NCBI RefSeq assembly: GCF_004331695.1
Contig: NZ_SJSL01000005.1
Span: 208,759-272,758 of the forward strand
From: Pedobacter psychroterrae
Lineage (GTDB): Bacteria > Bacteroidota > Bacteroidia > Sphingobacteriales > Sphingobacteriaceae
Direction: 5' to 3'
DNA length: 64,000 nucleotides
Shown: positions 47,701 through 55,300 of the stretch, piece by piece
How positions within the stretch are numbered: the first letter of the stretch is position 1
Layout of the letters: the number at the start of each line of letters is the position of its first letter
Made by a program: the position numbers and the translations under genes
The notes under the pieces: generated by a model
What the model was told of the DNA's origin: nothing
Databases searched by the model: none
Seen by the model: the letters and a program-made list of their open reading frames with translations, nothing else

Positions 47701-48008
47701 TGTTTCTGCAGGTAGCTTTCCTTCAGCAGCGGATGCTTAATCCATACATACCCTGCTAGCCCCTCAGTCGTATCCTCAGCGTCATTACCCTTCAGCAGGA
47801 CATATTCATATTTTTTTATCAGAGAAATATTTCTGGTTACCAATATCAAAATACTGTGACCCTTGAACCTGAAGGATCGTGTTCCATCGCCAGCACCTTT
47901 GACAGGTAATATCTCCGCTTCGATTAGTTCAGGCCTTGTGAGGACATTAACGATCTTATTTGTTTTAAAAACTGTTATTGACTTAACAGGAGGTATATTG
48001 ATTTCCAT
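44763..48008 (-). CDS. SF2 helicase with C-terminal nuclease-like domain
   Basis: A 1081-residue single-gene protein. The N-terminal 130 residues are unknown. The superfamily 2 motor has Walker A LPTGTGKTET (K160), DEAH box FIDEAHHT (D265-H268), motif III QFTATPFRND, and motifs V-VI GEGFDLPELKIAAFHD and QLAGRFTRVR. The C-terminal half, about residues 930-1000, has ADIVAFSVD (D937) and LNVDLFHCKFS (D953, K958), followed by NFYAVCSQAQKSIKWM. This 'D...DxxHCK' plus 'VCxQAxKSxxW' block is a PD-(D/E)xK-like domain in defence-associated helicases. It probably unwinds and cuts foreign DNA. It stands alone between the type I operon and the XRE remnant. Confidence 0.8.
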   Translation of the reverse strand: MEINIPPVKSITVFKTNKIVNVLTRPELIEAEILPVKGAGDGTRSFRFKGHSILILVTRNISLIKKYEYVLLKGNDAEDTTEGLAGYVWIKHPLLKESYLQKHTPEYVVKSWENGFFYKRDVEGDPGLRSPQIGALHALDAHWCVSEREAIVVLPTGTGKTETMLSATISNKIKKLLVVVPGDALRGQLSGKFSTLGILPKFGIVSEECENPIVGIMKHGFASESDIDEFFAKVNVVVATMHVIAACKPEIRYHIGQQVTHLFIDEAHHTPAETWKKFKDQLGHCRIVQFTATPFRNDGKRLDGKIVFNFPLRLAQDQGYFKPIKFLPVSEYDRNLADEKIAELAVSTLLEDLNDGFDHILMVRVNSIERAEDIIKHYMKYPKLDPVVVHSQIKPESRLKELIREVVAKKHRVIICVDMLGEGFDLPELKIAAFHDTKKSLAITLQLAGRFTRVRSDLGDAKFIANVAEPEVTEDLENLYFRDSDWNQLLPDMSFNLNLEQEDFRAFLEGFNGFPDKFPIQAIKHPLSTVIYKGKNKTWKPALYKRGLNKEATYEHLYSDYNQPEEILVIIVGIKSYVKWAKVEDFTSVNFDVIVCHFDKKSQLLFIHASNTNSYYEKLAEAIFPESSLLKGEDMFRVFSGVNRLRLHNLGLREPMGRARSYIMRVGSDIGTTLKQADIKSATKSNIFGAGFVSGQRYNIGCSANGRIWSMRSNNIPVWIKWCKIVAAKVVDESIDPSEVLRGTLIPVERLTFPESKVFSIEWPDFIYRELIGSAELRFANNEVYPLWDCDLVIVSYSKQELHFNLETPGGNHLIKLILFADGDVFKYRFECPTSIKMEGADESILSEFFFKHPPLVYFTDGSFMEGNLFTEIVQVNPRFSVANIISLDWSKTNIRKESQTYSKEPLSIQFAMIEMLKAEKKYEVIIDDDDKGEVADIVAFSVDKVNKTLNVDLFHCKFSIDGKVGSRIDNFYAVCSQAQKSIKWMENTDLMFRQLLRRNDKRLKVKKVDRFEHGDVDVLDILRRRAKKELKLKMNIFIVQPGFSVRKYDEKGDISSLLAALESYLKETWDAPLKVYGNVL

Positions 48009-48213
48009 CTGATGAGCATTACTCAGACATAAAACTAACGAATTAATTTAATTACCAATGCACCCAATTGTGATAGGTTAATAAGAATGTAGAGAAAATG
48101 GCAACTAATATCACACAATAATTGGCTCCATAGTTGCTAAAGCTAGATCATTTGATGCCGCAAATTGCAAATTAAATACTAATACTACTAGAACTCAAAT
48201 ACTCCTTATAAGG

Positions 48214-48435
48214 CTACTTCTCACTTAACCTCTTCATTAATAGCTCAATGATTAGTTCTTTATCTTTAAGTTGAGACTTACACACATGAAGCAGCTCTTC
48301 ACAAGTCTTGAGCTCTTTAGAATATGCCAAAGTAGGTGAAGCATAGCGTTATGAACTTTCATCTGGTAAATCAAACAGCACTGCTGGAGAAATTTCCAGT
48401 ATTTTACTCAGTTTAACCAAATCATTGAACTTCAT
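48214..48435 (-). pseudogene. Truncated XRE-family regulator with in-frame TAA
   Basis: The minus strand reads MKFNDLVKLSKILEISPAVL then FDLPDESS, TAA at 48349-48351, then in the same frame RYASPTLAYSKELKTCEELL and a helical tail to TAG 48214. 'LVKLSKILEISPAVLFD' is the end of an XRE/HTH_3 domain plus its linker; the DNA-recognition helices that should precede it are missing. So the gene is both 5'-truncated and interrupted. An intact XRE gene of the same type lies at 50218-50442. Confidence 0.6.
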
Positions 48436-48608
48436 TGACTATCTAATTATGTTGATGTATATCCTAATAAAATACGAAAAATTTCACAATGCGCACAATT
48501 GTTATGTTAATCAAAATAACATGTGAAGAAGAACAGGAACTCATTACATTCATGAACGAGCAGGTAAAATTTCCCATCTCATAATTTTCAAATCCACTAA
48601 GCCGGGCC

Positions 48609-49058
48609 TTAAAATGTCGCCATACGTGCAATCAGGGCGTGCGCTTCGGCAATCAGGTCATTGACTTCCATCTCTCCCGTCGGATATCTGTTAGCCGAGT
48701 GCAAATATTTATTCCGTTTATCAGCGATATTGCGTAAATAGGTCTCTTTTTCAGCGGCCGATAACCTCCCAACCAAAGCCCCGCCCTGATGGGAATACAG
48801 CCGTTTAATGTAATCTCCGATCGAATGTTGATCGCTACGCAGCCCATGATAGTCCAAAAAAGCCCTTAGCGTAGAATCCAGCGCCCGCATTGAATGCAAA
48901 ACCTTCATGAGGTTTTTCCTCCTAGTTGGGTTAAGCCTGTCCACTCGTAAAGCCTCCTTTAATTCCTCTACGATATCCGGATACCGTCCGGTGGTTAAGG
49001 TCGGGTTGTTGCTTAAGATTGTCAGGATCGTGTTGATTTTATGTTTCTGATGGCTCAT
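48609..49058 (-). CDS. HEPN-motif protein, toxin-like
   Basis: A 149-residue all-helical protein. Near the C terminus, KRNKYLHSANRYP contains R115-x4-H120, the HEPN RNase signature with Asn directly after Arg, as in active HEPN toxins. The N-terminal 70 residues (TILTILSNNPTLTTGRYPDI) are unrecognised. Its ATG overlaps the stop of the upstream gene by 4 bases (49055-49058), so the two are translated as a pair, like many toxin-antitoxin or two-part abortive-infection units. Confidence 0.65.
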   Translation of the reverse strand: MSHQKHKINTILTILSNNPTLTTGRYPDIVEELKEALRVDRLNPTRRKNLMKVLHSMRALDSTLRAFLDYHGLRSDQHSIGDYIKRLYSHQGGALVGRLSAAEKETYLRNIADKRNKYLHSANRYPTGEMEVNDLIAEAHALIARMATF

Positions 49059-49891
49059 AAGGATTGGGCTATATGGTCGTTTAACTCAGCTGTATTATTG
49101 ATGTTGCTGATTTGCCAACCGAACAGGCTGGCCATTCGGATGGGTTTGAGCGGGTCATAGCGACTAACCGGCTTATCATTGACACTGAGTATTTTAGCCT
49201 GGATTTTATCAAAGTATGGAACGCCCTTATCAATTTCAAATTGAGTACGCAGGGAAAATTCATAAAAAGGTTCTAGCTCAGCTAAATCAGATTTACTTTT
49301 CTGCAGATTTTTAAAGCCAATGATAGCTTGATTTTGGCTTTCAAAAATATTGGCTCTGGATTTTTCGAACTTAGCCGTGATCTTATTGTAATACACGTTC
49401 TTTTTTACGGCAACGTTCAAAGGAGCAACGGCTTTATGCTGGAAGCCAATCTTCTCAATATAGTCGAGATTTTTCAGCTGCGCCTTGGCTTGAAGATCAA
49501 AAATCACCGCTTGCTGCTGTTTATGATCCTGAATGCCTGTTAAGGTTTTCTTCTCCTTAAAAAACTGTCCCAACTGTGGAAGATCTCTCTCTTGGATGAT
49601 CTGGTCGAAAAACTGGGCTGCTTTCTGCTGCTCAAAGCTGATCCGAAGGCTAGGATCTAAAAACAAAACCATAACAGTAGTTGCATGATACGCGATCTTG
49701 GAACCGATTAGCCGAGTCATTAATTTGGTCTTAGACTTGAGTTCTTCTGCGGAGGGGTAAAACAGCGCAATCAGGTTTCTTTTATCTGAAAGTAAAATAT
49801 CCGGTCCATTAATAGTAAACGGGTGTTCGGGCTGGTCAACCCGCAAAAAATCCCTAGGAATAAGCTTAATTTGATTCGCGTTCATTTCCAC
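49055..49891 (-). CDS. Partner of the HEPN-motif protein, unknown family
   Basis: A 278-residue protein of mixed alpha/beta content. The first half holds strands such as DILLSDKRNLIALFYP and TTVMVLFLDPSLRI separated by helices, which could be a nuclease- or Rossmann-like fold, but no catalytic motif is clear. The second half has KSDLAELEPFYEFSLRTQFE and ends in a short helix. It overlaps the HEPN gene by 4 bases and is translated first. It may regulate, neutralise or direct the HEPN partner. There is no signal peptide. Confidence 0.65.
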   Translation of the reverse strand: MEMNANQIKLIPRDFLRVDQPEHPFTINGPDILLSDKRNLIALFYPSAEELKSKTKLMTRLIGSKIAYHATTVMVLFLDPSLRISFEQQKAAQFFDQIIQERDLPQLGQFFKEKKTLTGIQDHKQQQAVIFDLQAKAQLKNLDYIEKIGFQHKAVAPLNVAVKKNVYYNKITAKFEKSRANIFESQNQAIIGFKNLQKSKSDLAELEPFYEFSLRTQFEIDKGVPYFDKIQAKILSVNDKPVSRYDPLKPIRMASLFGWQISNINNTAELNDHIAQSL

Positions 49892-50217
49892 TAAGATAAT
49901 TATTTTTCAATTAAATCATAACAGCTATATCCTTAACCAATTAATGTGCGCTAAGTAGCGTTGGAAACAAAAAATTGGGCAGTATTATCTGTAATCAATG
50001 ATTCAAAACCGCACAAAAATAAAAATGGAATATGAAGATCGAAATCGGAGTTCTAATTCAGATGTACCTATCGAATTTAATGATCTGAATTATGATTAAC
50101 ACAATTGTTTAATTGAAAAACGCGTGCTGCGATATTATTTCTTTGTCTATGTAAGTTCCTTATAGACTTTCTTAGCTTTTCATTATCCAAGCCAACTCTT
50201 TTTACAGTAAATTCTTA
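49892..50217. other. Intergenic region between the HEPN pair and the XRE gene
   Basis: AT-rich, mostly non-coding. On the minus strand it holds TATTTTTG (50021-50014), an exact TAnnTTTG match, about 125 bases before the start at 49891 and a possible promoter for the HEPN pair. A 24-codon plus-strand frame at about 50026-50100 is too short to support. Confidence 0.4.
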
Positions 50218-50442
50218 TTAAAACTCCAACAACTCCCTCTTCTCCACCCCCAGCCCTTTTGCCAATTCAACAATCGTGGACAGTTGCACATTGAATTTCC
50301 CATTCTCAATCTTGGATATATTACTATCATCAAGTTCGCAATTTGCCGCAACACTACGAAGGCTTAAGCCCTTTTTCAATCTGATCTTTTGAATATGTTC
50401 ACCAAATTGAATTTGTAACGCTTCGTGCTTTTGTTTGGGCAT
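50218..50442 (-). CDS. Small XRE-family HTH regulator
   Basis: A 74-residue protein that is one HTH_3/XRE domain: FGEHIQKIRLKKGLSLRSVA, then DDSNISKIENGKFNVQLSTI and LAKGLGVEKRELLEF. The recognition helix is within NISKIENG. It has no sensor or effector domain, so it likely acts as a dimeric repressor. It is placed at the right end of the defence-type island, on the same strand as the HEPN pair but over 320 bases from it, so it may regulate the island or itself. Confidence 0.88.
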   Translation of the reverse strand: MPKQKHEALQIQFGEHIQKIRLKKGLSLRSVAANCELDDSNISKIENGKFNVQLSTIVELAKGLGVEKRELLEF

Positions 50443-50580
50443 TTATTGCTTCTGGGTATGAAGCCGTTAAATTCTTAATATAAAAATCAAATATTGCGGT
50501 TATAAATTACCGCAATTTGAAATATTATAATTATCTTAGTCTTATACATTAATTATAATAAAACATGGATTAAAAAAAAT

Positions 50581-50588
50581 AAATTTGC
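50581..50588 (+). promoter_or_regulatory. Bacteroidota -7 promoter box TAAATTTG
   Basis: An exact TAnnTTTG match in an A-rich setting. Transcription would start near 50595 and run into the structured RNA region, the leader ORF and the TlpA-SusC-SusD genes. No good -33 TTG is visible at 19-21 bases upstream. Confidence 0.55.
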
Positions 50589-50594
50589 AACACT

Positions 50595-50840
50595 AAATAT
50601 CAAATGATGTGAGGTGTTCACTAAAGAGCCTTGTCCGAACAATGTAGGAGTTTAAAGGATGCGAGGAATAGGTGAGCACCCGGAATAATAGTATATGCTA
50701 TTAGGCCGGGGCAGCTTATTGATTGCGTCTTGAATGGTTTTCGAGCCATTCCCCGTCCTACACGGGAGTTCGGGCATTCGATGAGAACAACTGCCCTGGA
50801 CCTAATAGGTCTAGTGAAACTTTCGAAGTGGCTCATATTA
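50595..50840 (+). ncRNA. Candidate structured RNA or long 5' leader
   Basis: About 240 bases, GC-richer than the flanks, that fold into many stems: an outer GAGCC/GGCTC pair (50627-50631 with 50831-50835); CCCGG/CCGGG plus TAATAG/CTATTA (50680-50711); GAATGG/CCATTC (50733-50752); CCCGT/ACGGG (50753-50767); GGGCA/TGCCC (50773-50797); GACC/GGTC (50800-50812); and ACTT/AAGT (50820-50830). A promoter box ends 6 bases before. It does not match tRNA, tmRNA, RNase P or SRP features that I know. It could be a free-standing RNA or the regulatory leader of the operon at 51053. Confidence 0.55.
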
Positions 50841-50862
50841 AATTGCAACTAACAATTAAAAT

Positions 50863-50928
50863 ATGAAACTGAACCACAAACCCAACCACCACAACCACTT
50901 CTCCCTGATTATCTGTCCTCCTGATTAA
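50863..50928 (+). CDS. His/Asn-rich leader peptide (21 aa)
   Basis: A 22-codon frame with ATG 50863 and TAA 50926 encodes MKLNHKPNHHNHFSLIICPP ending in D. Five His and four Asn among 21 residues are far above chance for such a short frame. It lies between the structured RNA region and a large hairpin upstream of the TlpA-SusC-SusD operon, the geometry of an attenuation leader peptide. Its reading would couple charged-tRNA levels or ribosome position to the hairpin, but this is inference. No Shine-Dalgarno is expected in this phylum. Confidence 0.45.
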   Translation: MKLNHKPNHHNHFSLIICPPD

Positions 50929-50934
50929 AATACT

Positions 50935-51000
50935 GGCCGGGTGGGCGTTGACTCTGTTAGTTAACAAATGTTTCTTCATTTTTCTTCCCGCCCGGCCTTT
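50935..51000 (+). terminator. Attenuator-like hairpin before the TlpA gene
   Basis: An 11-base-pair GC-rich stem (50935-50945 with 50987-50997, one G-T pair) is followed by TTTCTTTC. The 41-base loop holds a smaller stem (50947-50952 with 50960-50965). The hairpin starts 7 bases after the leader ORF stop and ends 55 bases before the ATG at 51053, so it would act as an attenuator, not as an end-of-operon terminator. Confidence 0.5.
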
Positions 51001-51052
51001 CTTTCACCTGCATTCTGCAGCATTCTTATCCATTCATAAAAATCTAAACTAA

Positions 51053-52363
51053 ATGAAAAAAACGCTACTAAACATAGCAATGGCCGCGCTTTGCCTAAAT
51101 TTTGCAGGCAAAGCACAAGCCCAGACACCCACAAAGCCTGCTACAAACCAGGCAATTGACGTCACCAGCAAAGGCTTGCAAATTGGCCAGCAAGTACCCG
51201 ACTTATCGAGCCTTGCCAAATACAAAGGCAAACTCATCATCCTCGATTTCTGGGCTACCTGGTGCAGCCCATGCGTAGCCATGATCCCGAAACTGGAAGC
51301 GCTTCAAGCTCAGTTTAAAGACAAAATTCAAATTGTCTCAGTCACCTATCAGTCAGACAAGGACGTAAGCCCTTTGCTTCAAGACCTAAGTAAGGGCAAG
51401 CCGACCAATCTGGTACACATTACCGGAGATAACACGCTTCGCAACTTATTCCCACATATCTATCTCCCCCATTACGTGTGGATCAATCAGCAAGGAACCG
51501 TAACCGCCATCACCGGCCTTGATGAAGTAAGCGAGTCAAACATCACTAAAATGATTACCGGGGATAATGCCATCAATTTAAAACCCAAAGCAGATTATCA
51601 TGTAGACTACAACCCAAAATTGTCGCTTACTGATCCTGCAAATCAGGGCGGCACGACGCAGTTCTCCTTTCAGTCACTGCTTACGGGATACAAAGAAGGC
51701 AGAGGCGGAGGTACCAGCCGGAGCCTGATGGACAATGGAAGCTATAAAATCACCTGCATCAATCAACCATTGCAAAAACTATTTCTTCATGCATGGAGCT
51801 CGACAAAGGATTATTATGGTGCAAACAGGGTTGTCCTGGAAGTAAACGACCGGAAAAAGCTGATCAGCGGCTACAGCGGTAGCGAATATGCGGAATGGAT
51901 TAAGACAAATGGGCGCTGTTACGAACTGATCGTACCAGGCAGTATGCATGAAAAAGCCGCCGAATTTATGCAGCAGGATATACAACGGATGTTTCCCCAA
52001 TATTTCATCAGTATAGCACCGAGAACCATACCCTGCATCGTGTTGGAAAGAACCTCCACAATTGACAAAATTAAAAGTACGGCAAACAAAACACAGGTAC
52101 TGATAGACGGAAAGTCATGCCTGATAAAAGGAAATTCCTTGAGCCGCCTAATCTGGAAGATGAACACTTCATTTTTCCAGCTGTCGCCACTCCCTGTCAT
52201 TGACGGAACCGGCTACACTGGCCTGGTTGATATCAGCTTTTCAGCAAAAATGAGCCATTTAGACGATATAAATAAAGGACTACTCCCCTACGACCTTCAG
52301 TTTGTAAAGAAGGACAGGGAAATAAACGTATTGGTAATCAGCGACAGGGAGGTAAGTAAATGA
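51053..52363 (+). CDS. Secreted TlpA-like thioredoxin with C-terminal extension
   Basis: A 436-residue protein with a signal peptide (MKKTLLNIAMAALCLNFAGK, then AQAQ). Residues about 41-170 form a TlpA/ResA thioredoxin domain with the active site FWATWCSPC (C71-x-x-C74). The remaining 260 residues are not recognised; similar extensions accompany thioredoxins at the head of RagA/RagB operons in Sphingobacteriaceae. The stop overlaps the SusC start (ATGA, 52360-52363). It probably keeps periplasmic or surface thiols reduced for the transporter or its substrate. Confidence 0.85.
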   Translation: MKKTLLNIAMAALCLNFAGKAQAQTPTKPATNQAIDVTSKGLQIGQQVPDLSSLAKYKGKLIILDFWATWCSPCVAMIPKLEALQAQFKDKIQIVSVTYQSDKDVSPLLQDLSKGKPTNLVHITGDNTLRNLFPHIYLPHYVWINQQGTVTAITGLDEVSESNITKMITGDNAINLKPKADYHVDYNPKLSLTDPANQGGTTQFSFQSLLTGYKEGRGGGTSRSLMDNGSYKITCINQPLQKLFLHAWSSTKDYYGANRVVLEVNDRKKLISGYSGSEYAEWIKTNGRCYELIVPGSMHEKAAEFMQQDIQRMFPQYFISIAPRTIPCIVLERTSTIDKIKSTANKTQVLIDGKSCLIKGNSLSRLIWKMNTSFFQLSPLPVIDGTGYTGLVDISFSAKMSHLDDINKGLLPYDLQFVKKDREINVLVISDREVSK

Positions 52364-55300
52364 AAATATTCATTATAGGTTTTATATGCTGCCTGCTCCA
52401 GCTATCTGGATATGGGCAACAAGTACTTAAAGGTAAACTTGTATCTGAAAAAGACAGCACTACGGTGAGCGGTGCATTAATTAGTTCTGGCGACAGAACT
52501 GCCTCAAGCGATTCCAAAGGCGAATTTAGTATCACCCTAGGCACACAAAATACCATTCGCGTAAAGGCAATGGGATACGCGGATCTGCAGTTGACAGTTA
52601 AGTCAGTAAATGAGCTTTTAGTTATCTACCTTACAGAACAGTCTCAGGATCTACAGGAGGTAATCGTCAGCACCGGTTACCAACAGTTGCCCCGGGAACG
52701 GGCCACCGGCTCCTTCGTGCAGGTCGATCAGCAACTCCTCAACCGTTCGGTCACAACGAAAATACTGGACAGGTTGGCCGACGTGGTGCCCGGACTCATA
52801 TTTAACCGCAATATAGGTACCAGTGAAACAAGGGGAGAAAATGGCATCAGCGTGCGGGGAAGAAATACCATCTTCGCCAAATCTGACCCGCTCATTGTCC
52901 TGGATAACTTTCCGTATGAGGGAGACCTCGGCAGCATCAATCCTAATGACATTGAAAGCATCACTGTGCTCCGGGATGCCGCCGCTGCTTCCATATGGGG
53001 AGCGAAAGCCGGCAATGGTGTGATCGTGATTACGTCCAAAAAAGGGAAATACAACCAGCCGCTTTCGGTAAACTTCAATGCAGTTACTACCACAGGACAA
53101 AAACCGGACTTGATGCTGCAACCAAGAATGTCATCGGCCGACTATATCGACATCGAACGTCTGCTATTCTCCAGGGGATTTTATACCAGCGCCGAACGCT
53201 CTATTAATAAACCCGCATTGAGCCCGGTAGTGGAATTACTCATCGCTGCCAGAGATGGAAAACTGACCACCGATGATGCGGACGCACAGATAACCGCCTT
53301 GAAGTCTCACGATGTCAGGACTGATCTGGAAAAGTATTATTATCAGCCTTCATTCAATCAGCAATATGGCTTGCAGATCAATGCCGGAACTCCGACCCAT
53401 CGCTATTTATTGTCGGCAGGTTACGATAAAAATAGAAACACCCAGGTCGGCAACGGATTGACCCGGCTTAGCCTCCGGTTCAATAACAACGTCAAACTAA
53501 TTAAGGAAGTGCTGGAATTGAGTACCGGGGTTTTTGTAGCGGACAACCGGAATCAAATCAACCGGGCATTGAATGACCTTACTACATTATCATACGGGCT
53601 GATTCCCTACACTTCATTGGCTGATGCAGACGGCAATGCATTGGAGATGGGTAAACTCATGCGTCCGGCTTATCTAAGCAGTGTTGAAGCACTTGGCCAA
53701 GGCTTGCTGGACTGGCGATACAAACCGCTGGATGACATGTGCTATCGTGGGTACGAGACTTCGCTATCCGATTATCAGCTAAATACCGGCTTGCGGGCTC
53801 GTGTGATGGATGGGCTAAATGTCGACCTAATGTACCAATACGCCGGGCAGCGATTTGACGACTCAGAACTCAGGCAAGAGCAGTCTTATTATGTAAGGGA
53901 CCAGATCAACAGGCTAACGATTGTAAACACCGACGGTTCTCTCACCAGGCCTATTCCACTGGGTGGCATTCGTAATGCCGACCTGGGAAAAATGGGTTCT
54001 CATAATCTAAGGGCCCAGCTAAGCCTGGATAAGCAAGTTGGAGCAGGTGATTTATCTGCTATCGCCGGTTACGAAATCAGGGAAGTCAATACTTACCGCG
54101 AACAGTATATGCAATATGGCTATGACAGCGAACACGCTACTTCAAGGGTAGTAGATTTTATAGGAAGTTATAAGCTCTACTACAATCAAAACTCAGCGTC
54201 TAACCTCATTCCAAATGCACAGAGCATGACTGATGCTACCGATCGCTACATTAGCTGGTACGGGAATGCGGGCTACTTATGGAAAGGCAAATACCTACTT
54301 TCTGGTAGCGCAAGGGTAGATCGAAGCAATATCTTCGGCGTAAACACTAACCAAAAAGGTGTACCGTTATGGTCTGCTGGCCTCGGCTGGGAGATTAGCA
54401 AGGAAGGGTTTTATCATTCGGGTATCCTACCCTACTTAAAAGCCAGATTAACCTTTGGCTACAATGGTAATGTAGACCGCAGCTTATCGGCCCTTACTAC
54501 TGCTACCTACAACAATGGCTCGGGCAACCAAAACAACAGGTCTACGGGTCTGCCCTATGCGACCATAAGCAATCCGCCAAATCCGGAACTGCGCTGGGAA
54601 AAAGTCAGCATACTGAATGCGGCAGTCGACTTTGCCAGTCGAGCCAACCGGATCAGTGGCTCGATAGAGGTTTTTGACAAGAAAGGCCTCGACCTGATCG
54701 GCAATTCCCCCCTCGCTCCTTCTACCGGCCGAAGTACTTTCAAAGGCAACTCGGCTGAAATGAGCACGCTTGGCGTAGATGCTGCATTAAAAACTTTGAA
54801 TTTGACAGGCAGATTCAAATGGTCCAGCGATATTTTCCTAAGCTACTCTAAGGAGATCATTGAAGAATACAACATCAAGTCGAACAACGCGGTTTCTGCC
54901 GACTATGTATTGGGGATTCTTCCCCTCGCTGGCAAGCCGCAATATCCGATGTTCAGCTATAAATGGGGCGGTCTGGATGCAGTGGGTGATCCGCAGGGCT
55001 ATCTAAACGGTGAGCTGAGTAAAGATTATGCGAAGATCATGAGCAGCGCCACGTTAGAAGAACTAGTATATCATGGCCCAAGACGCCCTGTGTATTTCGG
55101 GGCTTTGCGGAATACTTTTGCCTATCATGACTTCAGCTTTTCATTTAACATTGCTTACCGTATGGGTTATTATATCCGCCGAAATACGGTGAACTACAAT
55201 GATCTGCTGGCTGGTATAACTACCCACAGTGACTATGCCTTGCGCTGGCAAAATCCTGGCGATGAAATGCTGACCATTGTACCCGCAGTTCCGGCAGCAA

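Noticed and set aside
48489..48584. 31-codon plus-strand ORF (MRTIVMLIKITCEEE...)
   Set aside because: No conserved pattern, no promoter and no partner; could be chance in AT-rich sequence.
50595..50840. Structured RNA as part of a retron or group II intron
   Set aside because: No reverse transcriptase gene is near and no group II domain V-like hairpin was seen.
50621..50848. 75-codon minus-strand open frame across the structured RNA region
   Set aside because: It is antisense to a region with many stems and a plus-strand promoter; the product has no recognisable domain.
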